Source: Synechococcus sp. CS-1325 (lineage in GTDB: Bacteria > Cyanobacteriota > Cyanobacteriia > PCC-6307 > Cyanobiaceae). From it: a stretch of 64,000 nt of DNA. The stretch is from assembly GCA_025128135.1 (NCBI GenBank), contig JAHLYW010000035.1:1-64000 (forward strand), given 5' to 3'. The position numbers and the translations under genes are program-made. The notes beneath the pieces are model-generated. The model made no database searches. It saw nothing but the letters and a program-made list of their open reading frames with translations, and was not told the DNA's origin. Below, one piece after another: positions 1 through 8,214 of this stretch; positions within the stretch are counted from its first letter, which is position 1; every line of letters starts with the position of its first letter.

Positions 1-148
1 CGGCGGTGCCGGCGGCCAGGCCGAGCTCGGCGGCGATCGGCGGCAGCAGCGACTGGCTGTAAAAGGGGTTCGCGACGCTCACGCCCACGGCCAGGGCCAG
101 CAGCGCCAGCGGCGGCAGGGGCCCGGGATTGGATCCGCTTTGCTTCAA
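1..148 (-). CDS. MFS-type transporter, N-terminal fragment cut by window edge
   Basis: Only about 49 codons are visible. The conceptual translation contains a hydrophobic first helix followed by ANPFYSQSLLPPIAAELG, which resembles the first helix and loop of drug-efflux members of the major facilitator superfamily. The frame can begin at a TTG at 146-148, five bases after the P450 stop codon, so it is probably translated with the P450 gene. A later GTG is also possible. The rest lies outside the window, so substrate and length cannot be judged. Confidence 0.55.
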   Translation of the reverse strand, partial: MKQSGSNPGPLPPLALLALAVGVSVANPFYSQSLLPPIAAELGLAAGTA

Positions 149-152
149 CCGC

Positions 153-1394
153 TCACTCCACCTCGAGGATCAGCCGATCAAAGCCACGGAAGCGATCACC
201 CACAAAGCGATGGCAGGCCTGCTCCTGACAATGGATGGCGCTGAAGCGTTCCCGCAAGGCCTCGAGCAAGGCCCGGCCCTGCAGACGGGCCAGCTGCCGC
301 CCGAGGCATTGATGCAGCCCTGGCGCGAAGCTCAGATGGGGATTGGGATCGCGCTCGATCCGGAACAGGTGTGGATCGTCGAACACGCGCGGATCACGGT
401 TGGCCGCTCCCACCAGGGCGGTGAGCGAATCACCGGTGGCGATGGTGTGGCCGGCCAGTTCGATCGGCTCGGTGGCGGCACTGGCGTTGAGGGCCTGGGC
501 CGGTGGATCCCAGCGCAGCACTTCCTCCAGCGCCGGCCCCACCAGGGAGCCGTCGCCCCGCAGCCGCTCGAAAGCCTCAGGGTGGCGCGCCATCGCGACG
601 GCCAGGGTGCCCACGAGCAGGCGCAGCGTGAACACACTGGCGCTGTAGAAGTTGCTGGAGATGAACAGCAGCAACTGCTCATCACTCATGTGGATGCCAT
701 CGCGGGGATCGACCATCAGGCGGCTGAGCAGATCGTCCTGGGGGTTGGCGCGGCGCTGATGGATCAAGGGCAGGAAGAACTGCCTGTAGAGGGCGATGGC
801 ATCGTCGCCGCTGGCGGTCGTCTGCTCGGTCTGCGTCAGACCGCGGGAGCGCACAAAGGAGGGAACATGGCGGAGCACCTCCTGTTGCAGATCGGCGGGA
901 ATCCCCAGCAGCTCGCTGGTGACGGCCACCGGCAGCGGATCCGCCAGCAGCGGCACCAGATCGAAGGGTTCGCCCACGGTGATCGACTCCAGCCGCTCGG
1001 CAATGAAGCTCCGCGTGAACGCTTCAAGGCTCGGGATGTTGATGGCGCGAAAGGCGTCGTTCACATGGTGACGAACCAGCGCATGGGGGTCGCCATCCAT
1101 GTAGGGGATGTCGAGCTTCTGGTCGTGGAAGATGTGGCCGCTGCCGAAGCGCTCGATCAGCTTGTCGAGATGGAGCTGGCGGCTGCAGCGCGCATCGTGC
1201 ATGTGCGCCACCGCCTCGGGGTGGCCGAGGATGATCCACATCTGCGGCCCCTCGCACCAATGCACCGGGCTTTCGGCGCCCAGGGCGCCATAAATCGGGT
1301 AGGGGTCGGGATGGCCCGGCAGGCAGGGATCGAGCTGAAAGGCGGCGCGGTCGGCGGAGGCCAGGATCATCAGGACGGTGGCAGAGGGCACCAT
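153..1394 (-). CDS. cytochrome P450
   Basis: A 413-residue soluble bacterial-type P450, the usual size for the class. The K-helix ExxR is E291-V-L-R294. The heme-ligand loop is FAPGLHQCLG with Cys363 as the thiolate ligand; its second position is Ala instead of the usual Gly. The start used (MVPSATV) gives normal length; the open frame continues about 119 codons further but those residues do not look like P450. The I-helix around residues 240-260 reads FISSNFYSASVFTL instead of the usual A/G-G-x-D/E-T, so oxygen activation may be altered. The gene is divergent from the GH57 gene (about 120 bp between starts) and followed closely by an MFS gene. The substrate is unknown. No ferredoxin or reductase partner is visible nearby. 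Confidence 0.88.
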   Translation of the reverse strand: MVPSATVLMILASADRAAFQLDPCLPGHPDPYPIYGALGAESPVHWCEGPQMWIILGHPEAVAHMHDARCSRQLHLDKLIERFGSGHIFHDQKLDIPYMDGDPHALVRHHVNDAFRAINIPSLEAFTRSFIAERLESITVGEPFDLVPLLADPLPVAVTSELLGIPADLQQEVLRHVPSFVRSRGLTQTEQTTASGDDAIALYRQFFLPLIHQRRANPQDDLLSRLMVDPRDGIHMSDEQLLLFISSNFYSASVFTLRLLVGTLAVAMARHPEAFERLRGDGSLVGPALEEVLRWDPPAQALNASAATEPIELAGHTIATGDSLTALVGAANRDPRVFDDPHLFRIERDPNPHLSFAPGLHQCLGRQLARLQGRALLEALRERFSAIHCQEQACHRFVGDRFRGFDRLILEVE

Positions 1395-1515
1395 GGCCAC
1401 CAATCTTGGCGGTGAGCGTTCGGCCCGGACACCCTGCTCAGCTGTGTTCAGAAGGGTATCGAGTGCCAGGACGATGCCCCAGGCCCAGACTGACCCTGCA
1501 CGACCTGCCCACCTG

Positions 1516-3015
1516 ATGCCCAACTCCGCACTTCCGCCGATCGCGGGTGATGAAGCCGGGATCCTCGCCTTGATGCAGCAGGCCGGCCCCGTTTTTCTGC
1601 CGCGCACCACTCTCAACCTGGCGCAGATCCGCTCAGGCTTCGCCTGCGCCCTGCACATGCACCAGCCCACGATTCCCGCCGGGGCGAATGGCGAGCTGAT
1701 TTCGCATCTGCAGTACATGGTCGAGCACCCCGGCGAGGGTGACAACCACAACGCCGAACCCTTCGCCCACTGCTACAAGCGTCTTGCTGAGATCATCCCC
1801 CAGCTGATTTCAGAGGGCTGCAACCCACGGATCATGCTGGATTATTCCGGCAACCTGCTCTGGGGATTCGAGCAGATGGGTCGCCACGACATCCTCAATG
1901 CCCTGCAACGTCTCGCCTGCGATCCCAGCCTGCAACCCCATGTGGAATGGCTCGGCAGCTTCTGGAGCCATGCCGTGGCACCCTCCACGCCGATTCCCGA
2001 TCTCAGGCTTCAGATCCTGGCCTGGCAACACCATTTCGCGGCCCTCTTCGGGCCTGAGGCACTGCAACGGGTGAAGGGTTTCTCGCCGCCTGAAATGCAC
2101 CTGCCCAACCACCCCGACACCCTCTATGCCCTGGTGAAGGCTCTGAGGGAGTGCGGCTACCAGTGGCTGCTGGTGCAGGAGCACAGCGTCGAGAACCTCG
2201 ATGGCTCCAGCCTCAGCCAGGCGCAGAACTACGGCCCCAATCAACTCGTGGCGCGCAACTCCAGCGGTGAGTCGGTGAGTATCACGGCGTTGATCAAAAC
2301 CCAGGGCTCCGATACCAAGCTGGTGGGCCAGATGCAGCCCTGCTACGAAGCCCTCGGGCTGGGACGCCAGGCGCTGGGAGAGACCACGATCCCCTCGCTC
2401 GTGTCGCAGATTGCCGACGGCGAAAATGGCGGGGTGATGATGAATGAATTCCCCTCCGCCTTCATCCAGGCCCATCAGAAAATCGCCGCCCAGGCGAGCG
2501 CTTCGGGTGACGACCCAACCACTGATTCAGGCGGCGATTCAGCCACCGTGGCGATCAATGGCACCGAGTATCTGGAGTTGCTGGAAGCCGCCGGGGTCCA
2601 AGCAGCCGATTACCCAGCCATTCAGGCGGTTCAGCAACACAAGCTCTGGGAGGCCGTTAGCCGCCAGACCAACGGCAACCCGCCCACCCCGGCGGCCACC
2701 GAAGCGGCCATCGCCGCACTCCAGGCCGGTGATCCCCACTTCTCGATGGCGGGTGCCTCCTGGACCAACGACCTCAGCTGGGTGGAGGGCTACGGCAACG
2801 TGCTGGAGCCGATGAACCGGCTCAGTGCCCGCTTCCACCAGGTGTTTGATCCCCTGGTGGCGCAGGATCCCGCCATCACCAGAACCCCCCACTACCAGGA
2901 AGCCCTGCTCAATCTGCTGCTGCTGGAAACCAGCTGCTTCCGCTACTGGGGCCAGGGCGCCTGGACCGGCTACGCCAGCGAGATTCACAGGCGTGGTGAG
3001 GCCGCGATCGGTTAG
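1516..3015 (+). CDS. glycoside hydrolase family 57-like protein
   Basis: A 499-residue protein with the GH57-type N-terminal signature HMHQP (about residues 48-52, here ALHMHQPTIP). Further GH57-like blocks follow, such as LDYSGNLLWGFEQM, VEWLGSFWSHAVAP and GFSPPEMHLPN. Family members act on alpha-glucans (amylase, amylopullulanase or branching-enzyme types), but cyanobacterial homologues of this subgroup have no assigned reaction. There is no signal peptide, so it is probably cytoplasmic. An upstream in-frame ATG at 1474 would add 14 residues; the ATG at 1516 was chosen because the preceding residues look unconserved. It is divergent from the P450 gene and ends 35 bp from the convergent CcdA gene. 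Confidence 0.75.
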   Translation: MPNSALPPIAGDEAGILALMQQAGPVFLPRTTLNLAQIRSGFACALHMHQPTIPAGANGELISHLQYMVEHPGEGDNHNAEPFAHCYKRLAEIIPQLISEGCNPRIMLDYSGNLLWGFEQMGRHDILNALQRLACDPSLQPHVEWLGSFWSHAVAPSTPIPDLRLQILAWQHHFAALFGPEALQRVKGFSPPEMHLPNHPDTLYALVKALRECGYQWLLVQEHSVENLDGSSLSQAQNYGPNQLVARNSSGESVSITALIKTQGSDTKLVGQMQPCYEALGLGRQALGETTIPSLVSQIADGENGGVMMNEFPSAFIQAHQKIAAQASASGDDPTTDSGGDSATVAINGTEYLELLEAAGVQAADYPAIQAVQQHKLWEAVSRQTNGNPPTPAATEAAIAALQAGDPHFSMAGASWTNDLSWVEGYGNVLEPMNRLSARFHQVFDPLVAQDPAITRTPHYQEALLNLLLLETSCFRYWGQGAWTGYASEIHRRGEAAIG

Positions 3016-3049
3016 TCAGCCCAGACGGGATGTCCATACCTGGAGCCTG

Positions 3050-3874
3050 CTACCGGCTCGGCCAGCTCCAGATCAGACCCTGGACGACATAGAAACCCCC
3101 TGCTGCCAGCAGAACCAGGGCACTGACGCGGCTGAGCGTGGATCCATGGCGCAGCAGCAGTCTTGAGGTGCCAAGCAGGCCGGCCCAGAGGCTGGTGGCG
3201 GCGATCACGGCGGTGTAACCCAGGGCGTAACTCACCATCGTGACCACCGACAACAGGACCGAGCCGGTGCCGGCCGCAGCGGCGAGCACCGAGAACAGCA
3301 CCGGACTGGCACAGGGGGAGCTGACCAGAGCGAATCCCATCCCCACCAGGAACGGGCCACCGGCCGGAGGCAGTTCGGGCAGGCGGGGCAGCCGCAGGGG
3401 GAGCCAGCCCGCCAGATTCAGGCCCATCACCAGGATGAGCAGTCCCACCCCCAGATGGACCGGGCCGCGGTGGTCAACCACCACGGCTGCGGCGAACGAG
3501 GCGACCAGGCCGAACAGGCTCAGCACCACAACGGTGCCGGCCACGAATCCAGCCACCCTGACGAAGGCCTGACGCCGGCTGAGCGGCCCGAGCGTGCCGA
3601 TGTAACTGAGGTTCAACGGCAGCATCGCCAGCACGCAGGGCGACACGCTGGCCAGCAGCCCACCGGCGAAAGCCGCCAGCGGAATCAGAAACGGGGGGGG
3701 AGCGCCCCAGGCCTCGAACCGTTCGGCGTAGGCCTGCGACGCCGACAGGATCACCTGATCCAGTTGAGCGCCGATCTGCGGCAGCCAGTGCAAAGCCAGC
3801 ACTGCCAGCAGGGTCACCACGGCCAGGAGCACCAGGATCGCCGGTCGTTTCCTGCGCAGGGCAGATCGGCTCAT
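3050..3874 (-). CDS. CcdA/DsbD-like cytochrome c biogenesis membrane protein
   Basis: A 274-residue integral membrane protein with about six or seven hydrophobic helices. The two family cysteines are present: Cys80 in SVSPCVLAMLP and Cys188 in VSSPCASPVLF. CcdA proteins carry electrons from cytosolic thioredoxin across the membrane to keep apocytochrome c and other lumenal or periplasmic thiols reduced. Its start overlaps the stop of the upstream thioredoxin-like gene by four bases, so the two are almost certainly co-translated and form a thiol-relay pair. A basic N-terminal extension (MSRSALRRKRPA) precedes the first helix. Confidence 0.88.
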   Translation of the reverse strand: MSRSALRRKRPAILVLLAVVTLLAVLALHWLPQIGAQLDQVILSASQAYAERFEAWGAPPPFLIPLAAFAGGLLASVSPCVLAMLPLNLSYIGTLGPLSRRQAFVRVAGFVAGTVVVLSLFGLVASFAAAVVVDHRGPVHLGVGLLILVMGLNLAGWLPLRLPRLPELPPAGGPFLVGMGFALVSSPCASPVLFSVLAAAAGTGSVLLSVVTMVSYALGYTAVIAATSLWAGLLGTSRLLLRHGSTLSRVSALVLLAAGGFYVVQGLIWSWPSR

Positions 3875-4356
3875 CGCTTGAGCATCGATTGAACCTTGCT
3901 GATCGCCTTGCTGTAGGCGCTCGCATCTGTGCTGGCCCGGAAGGTCTGCGCCGTGGCGCCGGTAGCAGGGTCGATCACGGCCACCAGTGAGGTCTGGCTG
4001 CGGTTGGCCTCCAGGAAGGCGCCGAGGCCGAGCGCCCGGGCCCGTTCGCGCGAGGCCTTCAAGGTGGCGGCATCAGACACATCGAAGGTCACGAAGGTGG
4101 CCTTGCCGGCCTTGCTTTGCTGCAGGGAACGCAGGGTCGGCTCAATCGTGCGGCAGGCCGGGCACCAGCTGGCGTAGATGTCGACCACGACGGGTTTGCC
4201 CTGCAGGGAAGGGGCCAGGGCACCTCCCTGCTTCTGGGCCACCCATGCGCCGGGGCCAGATACCCGGGGTGGGGAGGCGAGTGGAACGGAGCCAGGCAGG
4301 CCGTTGGGCAGGGAGCTCCCGAGGGTGAGCAGCAGTGCGGTGAGGGGCAAGGACAT
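3871..4356 (-). CDS. thioredoxin-like protein, exported or membrane-anchored
   Basis: A 161-residue protein with a hydrophobic N-terminus (about residues 3-27, probable signal peptide or anchor) and a thioredoxin fold. The active site is WCPAC, with Cys65 and Cys68. It is the likely extracytoplasmic partner of the CcdA-like protein whose start codon overlaps its stop codon (ATGA). Together they would supply reductant for cytochrome c maturation or disulfide reduction on the lumenal or periplasmic side. The family match is clear; the specific client protein is inference. Confidence 0.85.
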   Translation of the reverse strand: MSLPLTALLLTLGSSLPNGLPGSVPLASPPRVSGPGAWVAQKQGGALAPSLQGKPVVVDIYASWCPACRTIEPTLRSLQQSKAGKATFVTFDVSDAATLKASRERARALGLGAFLEANRSQTSLVAVIDPATGATAQTFRASTDASAYSKAISKVQSMLKR

Positions 4357-4420
4357 TGCGGGCGGTGGAGAGGACGAATGCCTGATCTACCGACGAACCC
4401 TTTCGCTGGATTGCCTGGGC

Positions 4421-5305
4421 TCATCCATTCACCGACCCCTGGGCGGCGGCGAGCTTGCGGCGGCCGAAGGCGACCATGGCGAATCCGGTGATGTTCATCC
4501 AGAGGCTGTAGATCGCAGCCGGCACAGCCATGTCGATGTTGTTCAGCAGGCCGGCCGTGATCGCGATCGCGAGCGTGCCGTTCTGGATGCCCACCTCGAT
4601 GGCGATGCTGAGCCGCTGGGCGAGGGGCAGACCCAGCTGACGCGCCGAGAGGAAGCCGGCCGCCGTTCCCAGCAGGTTCAGCACGACCACCGCCGCGCCC
4701 ACCTGGGCGATGAAGCCGGGCAGCCTGCCGGCTTCCTTGATCACCAGCAGCAGGATGATCAACGCCAGCAGACCTGCGGCCAGCCGCCCCATCTGCTTCT
4801 CCAGCCGCAGCGCTGCGGCGGTGAACCGCTGCCGGATCCCCATGCCGATGACCGTCGGCACCAGGGTGATCAGCACGATTCGCAGCATCGTCGGCAGCAC
4901 AGGCAGGCTGATCTCTGCGCCGGATCCCATCAGCAACTGCAAGGCCAGATTGGCGAGCACGGGGATCGTGAACACCGTCACCACGCTGCTGATCGCCGTG
5001 AGCGTCACCGAGAGGGCCACATCCCCCTTCGCCAGGTAGGTGATCAGGTTGGAGGAGGGGCCGCCGGGGCAGATCGCCACGATCACCAGACCGACCGCCA
5101 GCGCCGGCTCCATCGGCCAGAGCCAGGCCAGCAGGCCGCCGATCAGCGGCAGCACCACGATCTGACAGAAACTGCCCAGCGCCACGGCCCGCGGATAGCG
5201 GCTGATGCGCCGGAAATCCTCCGGCACCAGGCTCAGCCCCATCCCCAGCATCACGATGGCCAGGGCGACGGGCAGCAGCACCGTCGTCAGCAAGCTGTTC
5301 TGCAT
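4421..5305 (-). CDS. bile acid:sodium symporter (BASS/SBF) family transporter
   Basis: A 294-residue membrane protein with about nine or ten hydrophobic segments. The SBF-family motif ICPGGPSSNLITYLAKGDVALSV lies at about residues 78-100, followed by SVVTVFTIP. BASS carriers move organic anions such as bile acids, pyruvate or other carboxylates with sodium. It starts at MQNSLLTTVLL and lies upstream of the thioredoxin/CcdA pair on the same strand, with about 65 bp between. A second, more divergent BASS gene is present at 23721-24590. Substrate unknown. Confidence 0.85.
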   Translation of the reverse strand: MQNSLLTTVLLPVALAIVMLGMGLSLVPEDFRRISRYPRAVALGSFCQIVVLPLIGGLLAWLWPMEPALAVGLVIVAICPGGPSSNLITYLAKGDVALSVTLTAISSVVTVFTIPVLANLALQLLMGSGAEISLPVLPTMLRIVLITLVPTVIGMGIRQRFTAAALRLEKQMGRLAAGLLALIILLLVIKEAGRLPGFIAQVGAAVVVLNLLGTAAGFLSARQLGLPLAQRLSIAIEVGIQNGTLAIAITAGLLNNIDMAVPAAIYSLWMNITGFAMVAFGRRKLAAAQGSVNG

Positions 5306-5391
5306 CGGTGCCCAGGAACGCTGCGGACAAGATCGTATGGATCCTCTCTGCCGGCTGGGCAGGTTCCGCTCCAGGCTTCAGACCCCTGCCG

Positions 5392-5541
5392 CTACGGCAG
5401 GGTGAACCCGCTGGTGTTGAGGTGTTTGAGATCGAGCAGCACCACCGTGAGCCAACCCAGCAGAGCCAGGCCTCCGATTGAAGCGAGCACCACGAGCAGG
5501 GCGGCCATCACCGACTTGATGGATCCGCTGGGGTTGGGCAT
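5392..5541 (-). CDS. small single-helix membrane protein, hypothetical
   Basis: A 49-codon frame, ATG at 5539-5541 to TAG at 5392-5394. It encodes MPNPSGSIKSVMAALLVVLA, a continuing hydrophobic stretch to about residue 36 and a short polar tail ending GFTLP. It has one clear transmembrane segment and lies alone between two same-strand genes. The composition is typical of small thylakoid or plasma-membrane proteins, but I recognise no named family. Confidence rests on clean start, stop and hydrophobic pattern only. Confidence 0.5.
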   Translation of the reverse strand: MPNPSGSIKSVMAALLVVLASIGGLALLGWLTVVLLDLKHLNTSGFTLP

Positions 5542-5583
5542 CGGAACGCATCGATGGTGAGCCCAGTCTCCTATGCCCCCTGA

Positions 5584-6537
5584 TCATTCCGCTCCGCCCA
5601 GCAGGGCCTGATCACCGCTGAAATCCGGGCTGCCGGTCGGTCGCAGCGCGTAGTCGTTGGCGTAACTGTCGGCCAGGGCAGCATCGAGATCGAAGACGGG
5701 CTTCCAGGCCAGCTCCCGCTCCAGCCGGTGCACATCGGTGAGGAAGTGGGCCAGCCGCAGCGGAAAGGCCTTGCGGGCCTTGGGATCCAGCCCGGCCGGA
5801 TCAAAACTGCGGATCTCCACAGTGGCCGGATCCTTGCCGCAGGCGCGCGCCGCCGCCGCCACCAGGCCGCGAAAGCTGATTCCCTTTCGATCGGTGCAGT
5901 TGTAGATCCGGTTGGTGGCCGCTTCCACCTCCAGGCAACGGGCCATGGCGATCGCCAGGTCCCCCACGTGGCCGAGCTGGGTGATCGTGCTGCCATCGCC
6001 CGGCAAGGGCACCGGGCGGCTGTGCACGATCCGATCGAAGAACCAGCTCTCCACCGGGTTGTAGTTGCCAGGTCCGATGATGTAGGTGGGCCGGAAGCTG
6101 GTGAAGGGGATGCCCTGGCGCCGCAGCCAGCTCTCGGTTTCGAGCTTGCCGGCATGGCGACAGGCTGGATCGGTGGGGGCGTTCTCATCGAGGGGCCACT
6201 GCTCGCTGTCGGCGTAGACCCCGGCTGAGCTCACGTACACGAAGCGATGCTTCGGTTCACCGGTGCGCTCCAGCACCGACTGGCTGTCGGCGAGGGTCCG
6301 GCCGCTGCTGTCGATGATCACGTCGAAACGGCGGCCCTGCAGCTGGGCGAGGGCTTCCTCGCTGCTCCGGTCCCCCACCAGGTGTTCCACCCCGGCCGGC
6401 AGGGGATTCCGGCCGCGGGTGAACAGGCTGAGCTCGTGGCCGAAGGCCTGCAGTTGCGCCACCAACGGCTTGCCGATGAAGCGGGTGCCACCCATGACCA
6501 GGATTTTCAAGACGGGCTCGATCGAACTGGACGCCAT
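5584..6537 (-). CDS. NAD-dependent epimerase/dehydratase, CSP41-like
   Basis: A 317-residue short-chain dehydrogenase/reductase of the extended type. The nucleotide-binding GGTRFIG is near residues 16-22. The pattern FRPTYIIGPGNYNPVESWFFDRI, with the loss of the classical catalytic YxxxK, resembles the cyanobacterial and chloroplast CSP41 group (nucleotide-sugar epimerase fold; plant members bind and cleave RNA and stabilise chloroplast transcripts). A start at the internal V/L before KILVMGG is possible. Function in this organism (sugar epimerase or RNA-binding) cannot be settled from sequence. Confidence 0.8.
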   Translation of the reverse strand: MASSSIEPVLKILVMGGTRFIGKPLVAQLQAFGHELSLFTRGRNPLPAGVEHLVGDRSSEEALAQLQGRRFDVIIDSSGRTLADSQSVLERTGEPKHRFVYVSSAGVYADSEQWPLDENAPTDPACRHAGKLETESWLRRQGIPFTSFRPTYIIGPGNYNPVESWFFDRIVHSRPVPLPGDGSTITQLGHVGDLAIAMARCLEVEAATNRIYNCTDRKGISFRGLVAAAARACGKDPATVEIRSFDPAGLDPKARKAFPLRLAHFLTDVHRLERELAWKPVFDLDAALADSYANDYALRPTGSPDFSGDQALLGGAE

Positions 6538-6563
6538 TCAAGCGACCGATGCCCGCCGGGCCT

Positions 6564-6755
6564 CTATCTCCCGACGCGGATGCCGCGGATTGAATCCATC
6601 AGCCCAAGCAGATTGAGGAGCCAGGCAATCACCGCGACCACAACAACCATGTTGAGGATCTGCCGGATCTTGCCGTCCATTGGCACGAAGTTATTGATCA
6701 GCCAGAGCAGAATGCCAACAACGATGAGTGTTGTGACCAGGGAAAGAAGACTCAT
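6564..6755 (-). CDS. small membrane protein, Thivi_2564-like family
   Basis: A 63-residue protein with two hydrophobic helices (about residues 3-20 and 34-52) joined by the conserved-looking loop NNFVPMDGKIRQILN. It matches what I recall of the small Thivi_2564 family, found in many bacteria and of unknown function. It sits next to a CsbD-like stress protein gene, a common neighbourhood for such small stress-associated membrane proteins. Confidence 0.75.
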   Translation of the reverse strand: MSLLSLVTTLIVVGILLWLINNFVPMDGKIRQILNMVVVVAVIAWLLNLLGLMDSIRGIRVGR

Positions 6756-6972
6756 GGGAATTCTTTGGTAGTGGGGTTGAATGGATGCAACAGAATGTCA
6801 TTTTTTCTGGTTGCTTTATCGGACTTTTGTTACCAGCTTTCCGGTTGTCATGATTCGCCGCTGCTTCGGAGGCAACCCCCCGGAATGGGAGGTCACCGGC
6901 ACCGGCAAGTTCGCAGGTGAGCCTCAGAAACTCCGGTTCCGAAGCTGTTCATTCACCTGCTGAACCAGCAGA
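6756..6972. other. intergenic region, AT-richer, no gene seen
   Basis: A 217-bp gap between the Thivi_2564-like gene and the CsbD gene, both on the minus strand. It includes AT-rich stretches around 6795-6840 that could hold the promoter of the smaller gene. A 6-bp hairpin CTGCTG/CAGCAG lies near 6958-6972, just after the CsbD stop, without a T-run. I find no tRNA or convincing ORF here. Confidence 0.4.
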
Positions 6973-7191
6973 TCAATCCGTGTTCTCGGCAGACTTCTTG
7001 ATGGTCTCGTCCAGTTTTCTGGCAGCTGATCCGGCTTTTGCCTTCAGGTCTTCGGCGGCATTCATCGCCGCTCCCTGGGCCTGTTTGGCCTTGCCTTGGA
7101 GCTGATGCCCAGCATCTCCCGTGAGTTCACCGAAGGCGGATTCAAGGCGGCCTTCCGCTTCTTTCGCCTTGGCATCAAAACGATTGGACAT
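6973..7191 (-). CDS. CsbD family stress protein
   Basis: A 72-residue, highly charged, Ala/Lys/Glu-rich protein, MSNRFDAKAKEAEGRLESAF..., with the CsbD-type repeated K-x-x-E-G / G-x-A-K-Q-A-x-G pattern. CsbD-like proteins are small, largely helical or disordered cytoplasmic proteins induced by general stress in other bacteria; their molecular role is unclear. The ATG at 7189-7191 was chosen over the upstream open frame because the added residues are not CsbD-like. Confidence 0.82.
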   Translation of the reverse strand: MSNRFDAKAKEAEGRLESAFGELTGDAGHQLQGKAKQAQGAAMNAAEDLKAKAGSAARKLDETIKKSAENTD

Positions 7192-7383
7192 GACATGACC
7201 GGCGAATGGGATGGAGCGATCTTGTCTTCCTGCCCCGGGGCAGAAAAATGATCTTCCAGGCACTCTCTAGCCAGATCATGGCGATGCGGCCATTGTTCGC
7301 TCCCACCGAAGCCAGGCAGAATCCCCACCCCTTCAGCCCGGCCAGCGAGGATGGAGCCCAACCACGGCTCCAGCGGCTTCGCC
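7192..7383. promoter_or_regulatory. divergent intergenic region between csbD-like gene and hisA
   Basis: A 192-bp gap between divergent genes, so it should hold both promoters. It contains a GC-rich perfect palindrome CTGCCCCGGGGCAG at about 7230-7243. A hairpin with 7-bp arms, TGGAGCC and GGCTCCA with a 7-nt loop, lies at 7352-7372 directly before the hisA start. Neither has a T-run, so they are not obvious terminators. No clear -10/-35 pair could be assigned. Confidence 0.4.
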
Positions 7384-8145
7384 ATGCAGATCATTCCCGC
7401 CATCGACCTGCTCGACGGCCACTGCGTGCGTCTCCACCAGGGCGACTACGACCAGGTGACCCGCTTCAACGACGACCCGGTGGCCCAGGCCCTCGACTGG
7501 CAGCGGCAGGGGGCCGAGCGGCTCCATCTCGTCGATCTTGATGGCGCCCGCAGCGGCAAGCCGATCAACGATGTGGCGGTGAAGGCGATCACCGCCGCTC
7601 TGTCGATTCCGGTGCAGCTGGGCGGTGGCGTGCGTACGCCTGAGCGGGCCGGGGAGCTGCTGGCCTGCGGCCTCGATCGGGTGATCCTCGGCACCGTGGC
7701 GATCGAGCAGCCGGAGCTGGTTCGAGAACTGGCTCGTCGCTTCCCCGGCCGCATCCTGGTGGGCATCGATGCCAGAAACGGCAAGGTGGCCACCCGCGGC
7801 TGGCTCACCGAGAGCACCGTGGAGGCCACGGACCTGGCAGCCAGCTTCGAGGCCAGTGGCGTGGCAGCGATCATCAGCACCGACATCGCCACCGACGGAA
7901 CCCTGGCCGGTCCCAACCTGGAGGCGCTGCGGCAGCTGGCGGCAGCCAGCTCAATTCCGCTGATCGCCTCCGGTGGGGTGGGTTCGCTCACCGATCTGCT
8001 CGCCCTGCTCGCCCTTGAGCCGCTGGGCGTCGAAGCGGTGATCGTCGGCAGGGCGCTCTATGACGGCAGCGTCGACCTGCGGGAAGCCCTGCAGGCGGTG
8101 GGCCCCCAGCGGCTCCAGGATCCACTCCGGCTCAGTGTCGGCTGA
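7384..8145 (+). CDS. hisA: HisA, phosphoribosylformimino-AICAR phosphate (ProFAR) isomerase
   Basis: A 253-residue TIM-barrel enzyme of histidine biosynthesis that converts ProFAR to PRFAR in the cytoplasm. The catalytic Asp8 lies in [14 protein letters not shown] and the second catalytic Asp in [16 protein letters not shown]. The C-terminal phosphate-binding blocks [11 protein letters not shown] and ASGGVGS are also present. The ATG at 7384 matches the family N-terminus (MQIIPAIDL); the open frame runs further upstream. It is not clustered with other his genes, which is normal in cyanobacteria. Confidence 0.96.
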   Translation: MQIIPAIDLLDGHCVRLHQGDYDQVTRFNDDPVAQALDWQRQGAERLHLVDLDGARSGKPINDVAVKAITAALSIPVQLGGGVRTPERAGELLACGLDRVILGTVAIEQPELVRELARRFPGRILVGIDARNGKVATRGWLTESTVEATDLAASFEASGVAAIISTDIATDGTLAGPNLEALRQLAAASSIPLIASGGVGSLTDLLALLALEPLGVEAVIVGRALYDGSVDLREALQAVGPQRLQDPLRLSVG

Positions 8146-8214
8146 GCCGGAACAGGGCCATTCCAGCGGCAGGTGGCCTGATCACTGACCCTGCCGATAG
8201 CATGACAATCATCC

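Noticed and set aside
4178..5560. Long plus-strand ORF (460 codons) opposite the BASS transporter
   Set aside because: Gln/His/Arg-rich translation typical of the antisense of a GC-rich gene; the minus strand encodes a clear transporter.
7230..7243. Palindrome CTGCCCCGGGGCAG as a terminator
   Set aside because: On the minus strand the T-run would precede the hairpin, and on the plus strand it is followed by A residues, so it does not fit an intrinsic terminator for either neighbour.
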